From Leucobacter chironomi DSM 19883 (lineage in GTDB: Bacteria > Actinomycetota > Actinomycetes > Actinomycetales > Microbacteriaceae), in the NCBI RefSeq assembly GCF_000421845.1, contig NZ_ATXU01000006.1, positions 62,001-126,000 of the forward strand: a stretch of DNA of 64,000 nucleotides. Reading direction: 5' to 3'. The notes beneath the pieces were generated by a model. It worked only from the letters and a program-made list of their open reading frames with translations, was not told the origin of the DNA and did no database searches. The position numbers were made by a program, and so were the translations under genes. This document shows, one piece after another, positions 51,776 through 60,716 of the stretch; position 1 is the stretch's first letter, and each line of letters opens with the position of its first letter.

Positions 51776-51920
51776 AGCAACACAACTCAACAACTGATCC
51801 AGCGCGTCGAAGAACCCGCGCTCACCCGGCCTCGGCCGGCGAGCCGCGGGGGACACCTCGGGACGGAGGCCCGAACCCCCGACACGCACCAAACCTCCAA
51901 GATCCGCAAGGAGAGCCAAC

Positions 51921-52289
51921 ATGGCACGTCTCGCAGGAGTCGACATCCCGCGCGATAAGCGCGTCGAGATCGCACTCACCTACATCTACGGCGTCGGCCG
52001 CACCAGCGCGCTGAAGACCCTCGCCGACACCGGCATCGACGGGAACATCCGAGTCAAGGACCTCACCGACGACCAGCTCGTCTCGCTCCGCGACTACATC
52101 GAAGGCAACTTCAAGGTTGAGGGCGACCTCCGCCGCGAGGTGGCCGCCGACATCCGCCGCAAGGTCGAGACCGGCAGCTACCAGGGTCTCCGTCACCGCA
52201 AGGGCCTGCCCGTGCACGGTCAGCGCACCAAGACGAACGCTCGTACCCGCAAGGGCCCGAAGCGCACCGTCGCCGGCAAGAAGAAGTAA
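51921..52289 (+). CDS. rpsM: 30S ribosomal protein S13
   Basis: Small-subunit head protein (122 aa). Blocks are [20 protein letters not shown] and [23 protein letters not shown] 51921 follows AAGGAGAGCC. Confidence 0.98.
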   Translation: MARLAGVDIPRDKRVEIALTYIYGVGRTSALKTLADTGIDGNIRVKDLTDDQLVSLRDYIEGNFKVEGDLRREVAADIRRKVETGSYQGLRHRKGLPVHGQRTKTNARTRKGPKRTVAGKKK

Positions 52290-52337
52290 TCGCCGGTTCA
52301 CTGACCGAACACACAGAGCTTTTCAGGAGAACACTCA

Positions 52338-52736
52338 ATGGCTGCACCCAAGACGGCGGCTCGTAAGCCGCGTCGCAAGGACAAGAAGAACGTTGTCGTG
52401 GGCCAGGCCCACATCAAGTCGACGTTCAACAACACGATCGTCTCGATCACCGACACCACCGGTGCCGTGATCAGCTGGGCCTCCTCCGGCGGCGTCGGCT
52501 TCAAGGGCTCGCGCAAGTCGACCCCGTTCGCCGCGCAGCTCGCCGCCGAGTCGGCCGCGCGCAAGGCGCAGGAGCACGGCATGAAGAAGGTCGACGTCTT
52601 CGTGAAGGGTCCGGGCTCGGGTCGCGAGACCGCGATCCGCTCGCTCCAGGCCGCGGGCCTCGAGGTCGGTTCGATCACCGACGTCACCCCGCAGACGCAC
52701 AACGGCTGCCGGCCGCCCAAGCGTCGCCGCGTCTGA
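52338..52736 (+). CDS. rpsK: 30S ribosomal protein S11
   Basis: Small-subunit platform protein (132 aa): [18 protein letters not shown] and [27 protein letters not shown] precedes ATG 52338. The rpsD gene that usually follows is absent; rpoA is next. Confidence 0.98.
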   Translation: MAAPKTAARKPRRKDKKNVVVGQAHIKSTFNNTIVSITDTTGAVISWASSGGVGFKGSRKSTPFAAQLAAESAARKAQEHGMKKVDVFVKGPGSGRETAIRSLQAAGLEVGSITDVTPQTHNGCRPPKRRRV

Positions 52737-52743
52737 ATTCGTT

Positions 52744-52845
52744 GTCAAGCCGACTGCGGCCGGCTTCGACTGCGACCTCCGGTCGCGGAAGAAGCGGCCG
52801 CGTCGGCTCGGCGATTTCTCCGGTCAGGCCGGACTCGGCTTGACC
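52744..52845 (+). promoter_or_regulatory. Alternative RNA helices in rpoA leader
   Basis: GTCAAGCCGA (52744-52753) can pair with TCGGCTTGAC (52835-52844), or the overlapping AGCCGACTGCGGCCG (52748-52762) with CGGCCGCGTCGGCT (52795-52808, one bulge), while GGTCAGGCCG/CGGCTTGACC (52822-52845) forms a third helix. These are mutually exclusive, the layout of a switchable leader. TTGACC at 52840-52845 may also be a promoter -35. Confidence 0.5.
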
Positions 52846-52937
52846 AATCGGGGAAACCGCATACCCGATCAGAACGCAAGTTCCTCCCTTTACCCGCATG
52901 AGTCATATAGCGGACTCCAGCGAAAGGACCACACACA

Positions 52938-53924
52938 GTGCTCATTGCACAGCGACCCACTCTGACTGAAGAATCGATCTCCGAGTACCGTTCGCGTTTC
53001 GCCATCGAGCCGCTCGAGCCGGGCTTCGGCTACACGCTCGGCAACTCGCTGCGCCGCACCCTGCTCTCGTCGATCCCGGGCGCCGCCGTGACCAGCGTGC
53101 GCTTCGAGGGCGTCGCCCACGAGTTCACGACCATCCCGGGCGTGACCGAGGACGTCACCGAGATCATCCTCAATATCAAGGATCTCGTCGTCTCGAGCGA
53201 GCACGACGAGCCCATCACGGCGTACCTGCGCAAGACCGGTGCGGGCGAGGTGACTGCCGCCGACATCTCCGCTCCCGCGGGCGTCGAGGTGCACAACCCC
53301 GAGCTCGTCATCGCGACGCTCAGCGACACCGCGCAGTTCGAGCTCGAGCTCACCATCGAGCGCGGCCGCGGTTACGTCTCGGCAGCGCAGAACCGCAACG
53401 AGGACGCCGAGGTCGGCCGTATCCCGGTCGACTCGATCTACTCGCCGGTGCTCAAGGTCACCTACCGCGTGGAGGCCACGCGTGCCGGTGAGCGCACCGA
53501 CTTCGATCGCCTCGTCGTCGACGTCGAGACCAAGCCCGCGATCAGCCCCCGCGATGCGATCGCGTCGGCCGGTTCGACGCTGGTCGAGCTGTTCGGTCTG
53601 GCCCGCGAGCTCAACACCGCGGCCGAGGGCGTCGAGATCGGCCCCGCGCCGGTCGAGGTCGTTGCCGAGGGCGAGCTCTCGATCCCGATCGAGGATCTCG
53701 ACCTCTCCGTGCGCAGCTACAACTGCCTGAAGCGCGAGGGCATCAACACGGTGAGCGAGCTGGTTGCGCTCTCCGAGGCGCAGCTGATGAACATCCGCAA
53801 CTTCGGTCAGAAGTCCGTGTTCGAGGTGCGCGACAAGCTCACCGAGATGGGCCTCTCGCTGAAGGACGCCGTGCCCGGCTTCGACGGTGCGCAGTTCTAC
53901 AGCTACGAAGACGACAACAACTAA
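52938..53924 (+). CDS. rpoA: DNA-directed RNA polymerase subunit alpha
   Basis: RNA polymerase assembly and activator-contact subunit (328 aa). The N-terminal domain ([30 protein letters not shown]) and the C-terminal helix-hairpin domain ([20 protein letters not shown]) are clear. The start is GTG 52938 with AAAGGA upstream. A 201-base structured gap separates it from rpsK in the place usually held by rpsD. Confidence 0.98.
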   Translation: MLIAQRPTLTEESISEYRSRFAIEPLEPGFGYTLGNSLRRTLLSSIPGAAVTSVRFEGVAHEFTTIPGVTEDVTEIILNIKDLVVSSEHDEPITAYLRKTGAGEVTAADISAPAGVEVHNPELVIATLSDTAQFELELTIERGRGYVSAAQNRNEDAEVGRIPVDSIYSPVLKVTYRVEATRAGERTDFDRLVVDVETKPAISPRDAIASAGSTLVELFGLARELNTAAEGVEIGPAPVEVVAEGELSIPIEDLDLSVRSYNCLKREGINTVSELVALSEAQLMNIRNFGQKSVFEVRDKLTEMGLSLKDAVPGFDGAQFYSYEDDNN

Positions 53925-53969
53925 CGATCCGGCACTGTTCGCCTGATCGCACACTTACTGGAGTAAACA

Positions 53970-54473
53970 ATGCCCAAGCCCAACAAGGGCCCCCGCCTCG
54001 GAGGCGGCCCCGCACACGAGCGCCTCATGCTGAACCAGATGGCTGCGCAGCTCTTCGAGCACAAGCGCATCCAGACCACGGAGACCAAGGCCAAGCGCCT
54101 GCAGCCCGTGGCCGAGCGCCTCGTGACCTTCGCGAAGCGCGGCGACCTCGCCGCTCGTCGTCGCGTCATGCGCCAGATCCTCGACAAGAGCGTCGTGCAC
54201 GAGCTCTTCACCGAGATCGCGCCGCTCGTCGAGAACCGCGAGGGTGGCTACACCCGCATCATCAAGACCGGTTTCCGCAAGGGCGACAACGCGCCCCTCG
54301 CGGTGATCGAGCTCGTGCTCGAGCCCGTCGCCCCGAAGGCCAAGGCGAAGAAGGCTGCGGCCGCGCCGAAGGCTGAAGAGGTCGTCGAGGCGCCTGCCGA
54401 GGAGACCGTCGTCGAGGAGGCCGCCGAGGCGCCCGCCGAGACCGAGGCTCCCGCCGAGGAGAAGGCCGAGTAA
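53970..54473 (+). CDS. rplQ: 50S ribosomal protein L17
   Basis: Large-subunit protein (167 aa). The ~125-residue core starts [20 protein letters not shown]. The last ~45 residues are an Ala/Glu/Pro-rich acidic tail not present in the standard ~120-residue form. It is the last gene of the alpha operon and is followed by a strong terminator hairpin. Confidence 0.97.
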   Translation: MPKPNKGPRLGGGPAHERLMLNQMAAQLFEHKRIQTTETKAKRLQPVAERLVTFAKRGDLAARRRVMRQILDKSVVHELFTEIAPLVENREGGYTRIIKTGFRKGDNAPLAVIELVLEPVAPKAKAKKAAAAPKAEEVVEAPAEETVVEEAAEAPAETEAPAEEKAE

Positions 54474-54493
54474 GGTCCTCCACTCGCAGTGCC

Positions 54494-54531
54494 GCAGCGC
54501 CCCGTGATCCCTCCGGATCACGGGGCGCTGC
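54494..54531 (+). terminator. Terminator hairpin after rplQ
   Basis: A perfect 17-base stem (54494-54510 and 54515-54531) with loop CTCC lies 20 bases after the rplQ stop; the following bases are GC-rich with only a weak T-run. Confidence 0.8.
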
Positions 54532-54655
54532 GCTTGTTCGGGCCGCTGCTGCGCTGTTCGGGCCGCTGCTGCTGCGCTTGTTCGGGCCGCTGCTGCGCTG
54601 TTCGGGCTGCTGCTGCGCTGTTCGGGCTGCTGCTGCGCTGTTCGGGCCGCTGCCT
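54532..54655. repeat. Minisatellite (about six 20-23-base units)
   Basis: About six tandem copies of a unit close to TGCGCTGTTCGGGCCGCTGC, varying by C/T at one position, one inserted T (GCTTGTTCGG) and an extra CTG in one unit. Likely prone to slippage. Confidence 0.85.
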
Positions 54656-54691
54656 CGGTGGGTTACGGACCCGTGCCTGCTCGTTTCTTCG

Positions 54692-54748
54692 ATCGGGGCC
54701 ACTTTTTGCCGTGTCGCAGCGCGACACGCGGCCAAAAGTGACCCCGAT
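54692..54748. repeat. Dispersed palindrome, copy 2 (imperfect)
   Basis: The left arm (54692-54717) differs from the arm at 12370-12395 by one base. The right arm (54721-54748) has diverged, with an inserted CG/GC pair, so the hairpin is imperfect. Confidence 0.85.
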
Positions 54749-54819
54749 CTGAAGAAGTGGGGCCGTCGGGCTGTGCCGGTGGGCGGATCGCGGTGGATGG
54801 GTGGCGCACCGGGCGGACT

Positions 54820-54883
54820 GCGGATCGCGGCACGTGCGGATCGCGGCACGTGCGGATTGCGGAAGGTGCGGATCGCGGCGGGT
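54820..54883. repeat. Four 16-base tandem repeats
   Basis: Units 54820-54835 and 54836-54851 are identical (GCGGATCGCGGCACGT). Units 54852-54867 and 54868-54883 differ by a few bases. They end one base before the acyltransferase stop region. Confidence 0.85.
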
Positions 54884-54884
54884 G

Positions 54885-56885
54885 CTAGCGGCGGGGGAGT
54901 GCGAAGCCGACGGCCTCGCCCGGACGCTGCACCTCGTCGAGTGCGCGCTGCACGGCGGCCGCGTAGATCTCGCCGCCGCTCGGATTGGGGTGGATGTCGT
55001 CGCCGGCGAGCGCGTCGGGTACGCCGGTCACGGCACCGGTCCAGTCGGCGACCACGACTCCGCGATGGGCTGCCGCATAGGAGGTGAGCAGTTCGTTGAC
55101 GCCGGGGATCCAGTCGCGGTCGGCGTGCGCGTTCACCAGCACGAGCGGGCGAGTCCCCGCCGCGCGGCGGATCGTGTCGAGGTCTTCGGGCTGCACGGGG
55201 CCGTTGGTGCCGAGCCCGACGACGAGCACGCCGCGCAGCGCGCTCTGCGACGCGAGCTCGGTCACGATCTCGGCGCCCGCCCCCATGCCCCGCGAGACGG
55301 CCGCGTCGACCGAGATGCCGGGGTAGACGGCCTCGAGCTCGGGCAGGCTGGCCAGCATCACCGAGTCGCCCACCGCGACTAGGTCTCGGCCCTCGGGCGA
55401 GACGGGCGGGGCCTCGGCGGCGGTCTTCGAGGATCCCGCCGCGCCCGGCGCCTTCTCAGCACCCGGCTGTTTCTCGGCCGCCGCGCCGGAGCCTGCGCCT
55501 GAGCCCGTGCCGGAGCCCTCGCGGGCCTTGGCTTCGCCCCGAGCGTCGCCCGCCTCTGCCTCATCAGTCTGCTGCCGACTGCGTTCGAGGGCTTCCTGCC
55601 CGCGCGCGATCGCCTCCGCAGCGGAACTCTGCTGCGGGGCCGTCACGAGCGCGGTGACGGCCAGCGGAGCGGTCACGGCGACCACGACACCGAGGACGAC
55701 TGCGACGAACCGCCTCCGGGGCGTATGATCGCTCGGACGCACGAGCAGGCGCAGAGAACGGCGCAGCCCGAAGCGGCGCACCGGCTGCTCGACGAATCGG
55801 TACGAGAGCGCGGCCGCCAGGATCGTGGCGGCCAGCGTCAGCGGCGCCACCAGCCACTCGAGATCCGCGTTCAGAGCGGCCGCGCAGATCAGCAGCAGCG
55901 GCCAATGCCACAGGTAGATGCCGTAGGAGCGCTCGCCCACCCACCGCAGCGGCGGCGCGTCGAGCGCGCGGCCGATCCACGCACCCGGCCGGGTCACCGC
56001 CCACACCACGAGCAGAGAGGCCCCCGTCGCCAGCTGAAAGCCCCACTGGAAGCTGGCGGGGCTGCCCTCCGCGAGGGTGAGCGCGAGCCACCCGAGCACG
56101 CCGAGGCCGACGACCGCCGCGACGCCCGAGACGAGCTGCCGCAGCGCGCCCGGATCCGCCGTCTCCACCGCCGCCGGACGGTGCAGCACCGCCGCCATCG
56201 CGGCGCCCAGCAGCAGGCCGAAGGTGTGGCTGTCGGATCCGAAGTAGATGCGGGTGGGGTCGGCCCCGGCCTGCGACAGCGCGACCATCAGCGCCGCAGA
56301 GGCGAGGCCGAGCGCCGCGAGCGGGAGGGCGCGCGAGGCCCGGGATCGCAGCCTGACGAGCAGCAGCACGAGGAGCGGCAGCACGATGTAGAACTGCTCC
56401 TCGATGGCGAGCGACCACGTGTTGCGGAACAGCTCGGGAGTGTCCCGCGCGAAGTAGTCGGCGCCGTTCGCGATGAACACCCAGTTGCTCACGAAGAACA
56501 CGGCCCCCGCGATCTGCTGCCTGATCCCGACGAGCAGGTCGCCGCCGACCGCGAGCGCGAGGGCGGTGCTCACCAGCAGCACGAGCCCCAGAGCGGGCAG
56601 CAGCCGGCGAGCGCGCCGGCGCCAGAAGACGCCGAGGCGGATCCGCCCGTCCACCTCGTATTCCCGCAGCAGCAGCGAGGTGATGAGGAAGCCGCTCATC
56701 GCGAAGAACACGTCGACGCCGAGGAAGCCGCCGGGCAGCAGCGAGGGGAAGAGGTGGTAGCAGAGCACCAGGCCCACGGCGAGGGCGCGCAGGCCGTCGA
56801 GACCGCCGAATCGGGCGGTGCGCGGTGCGGGGCTGGGCTGAGGTGTGATCATGGGAAGCTTTCGGCGCTGCGAGCGAGCGCGCAT
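54885..56885 (-). CDS. Acyltransferase 3 family protein with SGNH tail (OafA-like)
   Basis: Membrane O-acyltransferase of 666 aa, with about ten hydrophobic segments in residues 30-400 and a C-terminal extracytoplasmic domain. The acyltransferase-3 signature is GGLDGLRALAVGLVLCYH (Arg and His of R-x10-H). The tail beyond about residue 490 is an SGNH-hydrolase-like domain (VAVGDSVMLASL with the Ser block, GTNGPV, DDIHPNPSG with the Asp-His block). A Glu/Ala/Gly-rich linker joins the two. It would O-acetylate a surface sugar or peptidoglycan. The start taken is ATG 56885: TAGAAT stands exactly six bases before it (56897-56892); ATG 56852 (MITPQPS) is the alternative. It diverges from truA. Confidence 0.86.
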   Translation of the reverse strand: MRARSQRRKLPMITPQPSPAPRTARFGGLDGLRALAVGLVLCYHLFPSLLPGGFLGVDVFFAMSGFLITSLLLREYEVDGRIRLGVFWRRRARRLLPALGLVLLVSTALALAVGGDLLVGIRQQIAGAVFFVSNWVFIANGADYFARDTPELFRNTWSLAIEEQFYIVLPLLVLLLVRLRSRASRALPLAALGLASAALMVALSQAGADPTRIYFGSDSHTFGLLLGAAMAAVLHRPAAVETADPGALRQLVSGVAAVVGLGVLGWLALTLAEGSPASFQWGFQLATGASLLVVWAVTRPGAWIGRALDAPPLRWVGERSYGIYLWHWPLLLICAAALNADLEWLVAPLTLAATILAAALSYRFVEQPVRRFGLRRSLRLLVRPSDHTPRRRFVAVVLGVVVAVTAPLAVTALVTAPQQSSAAEAIARGQEALERSRQQTDEAEAGDARGEAKAREGSGTGSGAGSGAAAEKQPGAEKAPGAAGSSKTAAEAPPVSPEGRDLVAVGDSVMLASLPELEAVYPGISVDAAVSRGMGAGAEIVTELASQSALRGVLVVGLGTNGPVQPEDLDTIRRAAGTRPLVLVNAHADRDWIPGVNELLTSYAAAHRGVVVADWTGAVTGVPDALAGDDIHPNPSGGEIYAAAVQRALDEVQRPGEAVGFALPRR

Positions 56886-56976
56886 CGGACCATTCTACGC
56901 GCCGAGCCGGGGAGCGGCCGGGCCGGGGGCGTCCCCAGAGAGGAAGGCCGGGGCGCGCATCTGGCAGGATCGAGGC

Positions 56977-57885
56977 GTGACCCTCGAATCCGGACCCAGC
57001 GCGCCCCTCACCCGGTTGCGTCTCGACCTCGCCTACGACGGCACCGACTTCTCGGGGTGGGCGGCGCAGCCCGGGCTGCGCACGGTGCAGGGGGAGCTCG
57101 AGGCCGCGATCGCGGTGCTGCTGCGCACGGGTGAGGAGGCGGCGCGGCTGACCGTCGGCGGTCGCACCGACGCCGGCGTGCACGCCCGCGGCCAGGTCGC
57201 GCATCTCGACGTCGCCGACGCCCGGCTCGCCAAGTGGAGCGCGCGCCGCGGTGCCGACGATGGTCGGAACGGCGCGGCCGAGTCGGCGATGCGGGCGCGC
57301 AAGCTGAACGGCGTGCTGAAGCGCTCGGCGCCCGACGTCGTGATCCACGAGGCGAGGGTCGTGCCGGCCGCGTTCGACGCCCGCTTCTCCGCGCTGCGCC
57401 GCCGCTACGAGTACCGGCTGCGGGGGGAGGGCATGCGCCGCGATCCGCTCACCGCGCGCTTCACCGCCGACGTGCCGAAGCCCCTCGATCTCGCCGAGAT
57501 GCAGTGGGCGAGTGACGAGCTGATCGGCCTCAACGATTTCACCACCTTCTGCAAGGCCCGTGAGGGCGCGACCGCGGTGCGCGATCTGCTGTGCTTCGAG
57601 TGGCGCGAGACCGAGGACGGCGCCTACGCCGCGCGCATCGAGGCCGACGCCTTCTGCCACTCGATGGTGCGCGCGCTCGTGGGCGCGGTCGTGGCGGTGG
57701 GCAGCGGGCGGATCGGGCGCGACGAGCTCGTGGCCCTGCGCGATGCCCGCGAACGGTCGAGCCGCTTCACGGTGATGCCGGCTCACGGCCTGTCGCTGGA
57801 GGAGATCGCGTACCCCGCTGACGCCGAGCTCGCGCTGCGCGCCGAGCAGACGCGCGCGCGGCGCGATCCGCTCTCCGGCGACTGA
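56977..57885 (+). CDS. truA: tRNA pseudouridine(38-40) synthase
   Basis: Pseudouridylates the anticodon stem of many tRNAs (302 aa). The catalytic Asp65 is in GGRTDAGVHARGQVAHL, with DGTDFSGWAAQPG near the start and [16 protein letters not shown] in the second half. The GTG at 56977 (MTLESGPSAP) is preferred to the frame's earlier Met. CAGGAT lies six bases upstream (56965-56970), so leaderless translation is likely. In many actinobacteria truA follows rplQ; here the acyltransferase is inserted between them. Confidence 0.95.
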   Translation: MTLESGPSAPLTRLRLDLAYDGTDFSGWAAQPGLRTVQGELEAAIAVLLRTGEEAARLTVGGRTDAGVHARGQVAHLDVADARLAKWSARRGADDGRNGAAESAMRARKLNGVLKRSAPDVVIHEARVVPAAFDARFSALRRRYEYRLRGEGMRRDPLTARFTADVPKPLDLAEMQWASDELIGLNDFTTFCKAREGATAVRDLLCFEWRETEDGAYAARIEADAFCHSMVRALVGAVVAVGSGRIGRDELVALRDARERSSRFTVMPAHGLSLEEIAYPADAELALRAEQTRARRDPLSGD

Positions 57886-57913
57886 GGCGGGCGGCCGCCG
57901 GTCGGCCGGCGGA

Positions 57914-58450
57914 TCAGTCGCGTTCGGCCTCGGCGAGCTCGGAGAAGAAGGTGCGGCCCAGCCCGTGGGTGCGCAGGCCGTACTCGACGGTGAGGCGCTG
58001 GTAGCGCGCCAGCTCGCGGTACTGCTCGGGCACCTCGGCGCCGTCGATCATCGCGGCGAGGGCCTCGAGCCGGGCCTCGTCTTCGGCCGCGCGCTGCGCG
58101 ATGTGCTCGAGCACTGTGCGGCGCTCGGCGGGGGAGGGCAGAGCGCCGAGGAAGTACAGCCGTGACAGCGCTGCGACCTCCAGATCACGATCGGTGATCG
58201 GGCCGAGCATCCAGTCCTGGAAAGCGGATCGGCCCTCGGCGGTAACGGCGTAGACCTTCTTCGCGCGCCCGCCGTCGTGCTCCTCGGTGACGGTGACGAG
58301 CCCGTCGGCGAGCAGGCGCTGCAGCGCCTGACGCTGCGCGCCGAGGCTCGCCGCGTAGAAGAGGGAGATGCCCGCCTCGAAGAACTTGTTGAGGCTGTAG
58401 ACGGTCTGCGGGCCCACCGCGATGAGGAGGCCGAGAACTACGTACGCCAC
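57914..58450 (-). CDS. PadR family transcriptional regulator
   Basis: DNA-binding regulator of 178 aa. The winged-helix domain covers residues 1-85 (VLGLLIAVGPQTVYSLNKFF, QALQRLLADGLVTVTEE, KVYAVTAEGRSAFQDWM). A C-terminal helical dimerisation region follows (VEYGLRTHGLGRTFFSEL at the end). It starts at GTG 58450. The 75-base AT-rich gap to the divergent serine hydrolase carries a near-perfect inverted repeat, so the regulator probably represses both genes. Inducer unknown. Confidence 0.88.
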   Translation of the reverse strand: MAYVVLGLLIAVGPQTVYSLNKFFEAGISLFYAASLGAQRQALQRLLADGLVTVTEEHDGGRAKKVYAVTAEGRSAFQDWMLGPITDRDLEVAALSRLYFLGALPSPAERRTVLEHIAQRAAEDEARLEALAAMIDGAEVPEQYRELARYQRLTVEYGLRTHGLGRTFFSELAEAERD

Positions 58451-58468
58451 GCGCGCCTTTCGGGTATG

Positions 58469-58496
58469 TTATTCAAAGTAATGTTTCTTTGAGTAA
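58469..58496. promoter_or_regulatory. Candidate PadR operator
   Basis: TTATTCAAAG (58469-58478) and CTTTGAGTAA (58487-58496) form a 10-base inverted repeat with one mismatch and an eight-base spacer. AGTAATGTT also occurs twice as a direct repeat. The site lies between the divergent PadR and serine hydrolase starts and is far more AT-rich than its surroundings. Confidence 0.65.
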
Positions 58497-58525
58497 TGTT
58501 AGTTCGTTCGTGTGTAAGGATCATC

Positions 58526-59575
58526 ATGCCCGATCAGTCCGACATGTCCCTGGAGCCGCTGCGCGCCCGTTTCGACCGCATCGCCCGCCGACGGGGGAGA
58601 CTCGGGGCGCCCCAGGTGCTGCTGCGCGCCCCCGGCGTCGAGTTCACCTACGGCGATCAGTCGACGCCCTTCCACGCGGCCAGCATCGGCAAGCTGGCCA
58701 CGGGCGCCATCGTGCTGCAGCTCGCGCGCGGCGAGGCGTTCGGGCTCGACACCGGCATCGACGCACTGCTCCCGGCGCGCGAGATCGCGGGGCTCTTCGC
58801 CCCCGGCTCCCGCCCGCCCACGGTGCTGGAACTGCTGCGCCACACCTCCGGCGCGGCCGACTACTTCGAGGGCGACCGCGGCCGTCGCAACGGCCTCGTG
58901 CGCGTCGTCGCCGCCCAGCCCGACCGGGTGTGGACCCCCGCTGAGATGCTCGACTTCGCCCGTGAGCATCACCGGCCGGTCGGGGTGCCGGGGGAGCGCT
59001 TCCGTTACTCCGACACGGGCTACGTGCTGCTCGGGCGTCTCATCGAGGAGGTGGGCGGCGCCGCCTACCACGAGGCCGTCCGGGATCGCATCGTCGAGCC
59101 CCTCGGACTCGAGCGCACCTTCCTGCCCGGCCTCACCTCGCCGGCCCGCGGCGAGGACCGTCTCGCGCCCTGCTACGTCGGGCGCGACGACCTCAGCGCA
59201 TCCGGAGCGCTGAGCTGCGGCTGGGCCGGGGGCGGGATCGCCGCGACGCCGGCCGACCTCATCGCCTTCAGCGAGGCGCTGCACGGAGGCCGGCTCGTCA
59301 CGCCGCGCGAACTCGCCATCATGACGGACGTGCGCAGCCGGGTGCGCAGCGGCATCCACTACGGCGCCGCCATGATGGAGCTGCGCTTCGACGGATTCTC
59401 GCCCCTGCTGCGCGGACTGCCGAGACCGGTCGGGCATCTCGGATCCCTCGCCACCTACCTCTTCCACGACCGCGCCCGCGGCGCCCATCTCGTCATGAAC
59501 TTCCACGCCCGGCGCGAGATCTCCCGCGCGATCCGGGCGGCGATCACCGTCGAGAGCGTGCTCGGCAGCCGTTGA
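58526..59575 (+). CDS. Serine hydrolase (beta-lactamase class C family)
   Basis: Penicillin-binding-like serine hydrolase of 349 aa without a recognisable signal peptide. SxxK is ASIGK (Ser53, Lys56), the second motif is YSDTG, and the third region is GHLGS, the HxG form of the KTG box. Substrate unknown; relatives range from esterases and D-aminopeptidases to beta-lactamases. ATG 58526 has AAGGA five bases upstream, and the upstream Met at 58496 lies inside the operator. It is divergent from and probably regulated by the PadR gene. Confidence 0.84.
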   Translation: MPDQSDMSLEPLRARFDRIARRRGRLGAPQVLLRAPGVEFTYGDQSTPFHAASIGKLATGAIVLQLARGEAFGLDTGIDALLPAREIAGLFAPGSRPPTVLELLRHTSGAADYFEGDRGRRNGLVRVVAAQPDRVWTPAEMLDFAREHHRPVGVPGERFRYSDTGYVLLGRLIEEVGGAAYHEAVRDRIVEPLGLERTFLPGLTSPARGEDRLAPCYVGRDDLSASGALSCGWAGGGIAATPADLIAFSEALHGGRLVTPRELAIMTDVRSRVRSGIHYGAAMMELRFDGFSPLLRGLPRPVGHLGSLATYLFHDRARGAHLVMNFHARREISRAIRAAITVESVLGSR

Positions 59576-59604
59576 GGCCGGGTCTCGGCCCGGATCCGAA
59601 GCTG

Positions 59605-59613
59605 TGCTAAAGT
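59605..59613 (+). promoter_or_regulatory. Candidate rplM promoter (extended -10)
   Basis: TGCTAAAGT (59605-59613) is an extended -10 box with TANNNT. No good -35 is seen. It lies 122 bases before the rplM GTG. Confidence 0.45.
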
Positions 59614-59734
59614 TGATATTTGGTGCGCAAGCACCCGATTTGTTGAGCCCTCCACGCGCTCGAGCACCCTCAGGGGACCGGGCATCGGAGTGGGATCCAC
59701 GAACACCTCCAATTCGACAGAAAGCAGCACTCAA

Positions 59735-60181
59735 GTGACTCGCACATATTCGCCGAAGGCCGCCGATCAGAAGCACGACTGGCTCGTCATCGACGCCACC
59801 GACGTCGTGCTCGGCCGCCTCGCCTCGCACGCCGCAGCCCTGCTCCGCGGCAAGCACAAGCCGACCTTCGCCCCCCACATGGACATGGGCGACTACGTCA
59901 TCATCATCAACGCCGACAAGGTCGTGCTGACCGCCAACAAGGCGGCTAAGAAGCTCGCCTACCGCCACTCGGGCTACCCGGGCGGCCTGCGCTCGGTCAG
60001 CTACACCGAGCTGCTCGAGAAGAACCCCGAGCGCGCCGTCGAGAAGGCGATCCGCGGCATGCTGCCGAAGAACTCGCTCGGAGCCGACCTGTTCCGCAAG
60101 CTGAAGGTCTACCGCGGTGCCGAGCACCCGCACGCGGCTCAGCAGCCCACCCCCTACACCTTCGGCCAGGTCGCGCAGTAA
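59735..60181 (+). CDS. rplM: 50S ribosomal protein L13
   Basis: Large-subunit assembly protein (148 aa). Blocks are [19 protein letters not shown] and [11 protein letters not shown], with MLPKNSLG near the end. GTG 59735 gives the standard N terminus (MTRTYSPKA); the earlier Met at 59690 lies in the leader. It begins the rplM-rpsI-glmM unit. Confidence 0.97.
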   Translation: MTRTYSPKAADQKHDWLVIDATDVVLGRLASHAAALLRGKHKPTFAPHMDMGDYVIIINADKVVLTANKAAKKLAYRHSGYPGGLRSVSYTELLEKNPERAVEKAIRGMLPKNSLGADLFRKLKVYRGAEHPHAAQQPTPYTFGQVAQ

Positions 60182-60219
60182 TCGCGGCGACGACGAGACA
60201 TTCAGAGAGAGACTTCACA

Positions 60220-60699
60220 GTGACTGAAGAGCAGACCGTGGCCCCCGAGAGCTACACCACCGAGACGCCCGCCTCGCAGGCGACCGTGTCGACCCCCCGT
60301 CCCGCCCTCACCGTTCCCGGTGCCGCTGTGGGCCGCCGCAAGCAGGCCATCGCCCGCGTGCGCCTCGTCCCCGGCTCGGGCAAGATGACCGTCAACGGCC
60401 GTGAGCTCGACGAGTACTTCCCGAACAAGCTGCACCAGCAGCTCATCACCGACCCCTTCACCGTACTCGAGCTGAACGGCTCGTACGACGTGATCGCCCG
60501 CATCGTCGGCGGCGGCCCCTCGGGCCAGGCCGGCGCCCTGCGCCTCGCCATCGCCCGCGCGCTGAACGAGATCGACGCCGAGCACAACCGCCCGACGCTC
60601 AAGAAGGCCGGCTTCCTGAGCCGCGATGCCCGCATCAAGGAGCGCAAGAAGGCCGGTCTCAAGAAGGCCCGCAAGGCGCCTCAGTACTCGAAGCGCTAA
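60220..60699 (+). CDS. rpsI: 30S ribosomal protein S9
   Basis: Small-subunit protein (159 aa) whose C-terminal tail (KAPQYSKR) contacts P-site tRNA. Core blocks are [20 protein letters not shown] and [18 protein letters not shown]. An N-terminal Thr/Glu/Ala-rich extension of about 30 residues is present. GTG 60220. Confidence 0.97.
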   Translation: MTEEQTVAPESYTTETPASQATVSTPRPALTVPGAAVGRRKQAIARVRLVPGSGKMTVNGRELDEYFPNKLHQQLITDPFTVLELNGSYDVIARIVGGGPSGQAGALRLAIARALNEIDAEHNRPTLKKAGFLSRDARIKERKKAGLKKARKAPQYSKR

Positions 60700-60716
60700 G
60701 CAGGAAGCACCCCTCC

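Larger units (their letters stand above)
54474..54884. other. Repeat-rich intergenic region
   Basis: This 411-base gap between rplQ and the acyltransferase (convergent) holds no gene. In order it contains the rplQ terminator (54494-54531), a minisatellite (54532-54655), the second copy of the dispersed palindrome (54692-54748) and four 16-base tandem repeats (54820-54883). Confidence 0.85.

Noticed and set aside
54518-54727. Minus-strand frame encoding a repeated Gln/Ser/Ala peptide
   Set aside because: It only reads the minisatellite; no start signal or homology.
54532-54883. Possible CRISPR array in the repeats after rplQ
   Set aside because: Units are adjacent without unique spacers and there are no cas genes nearby.
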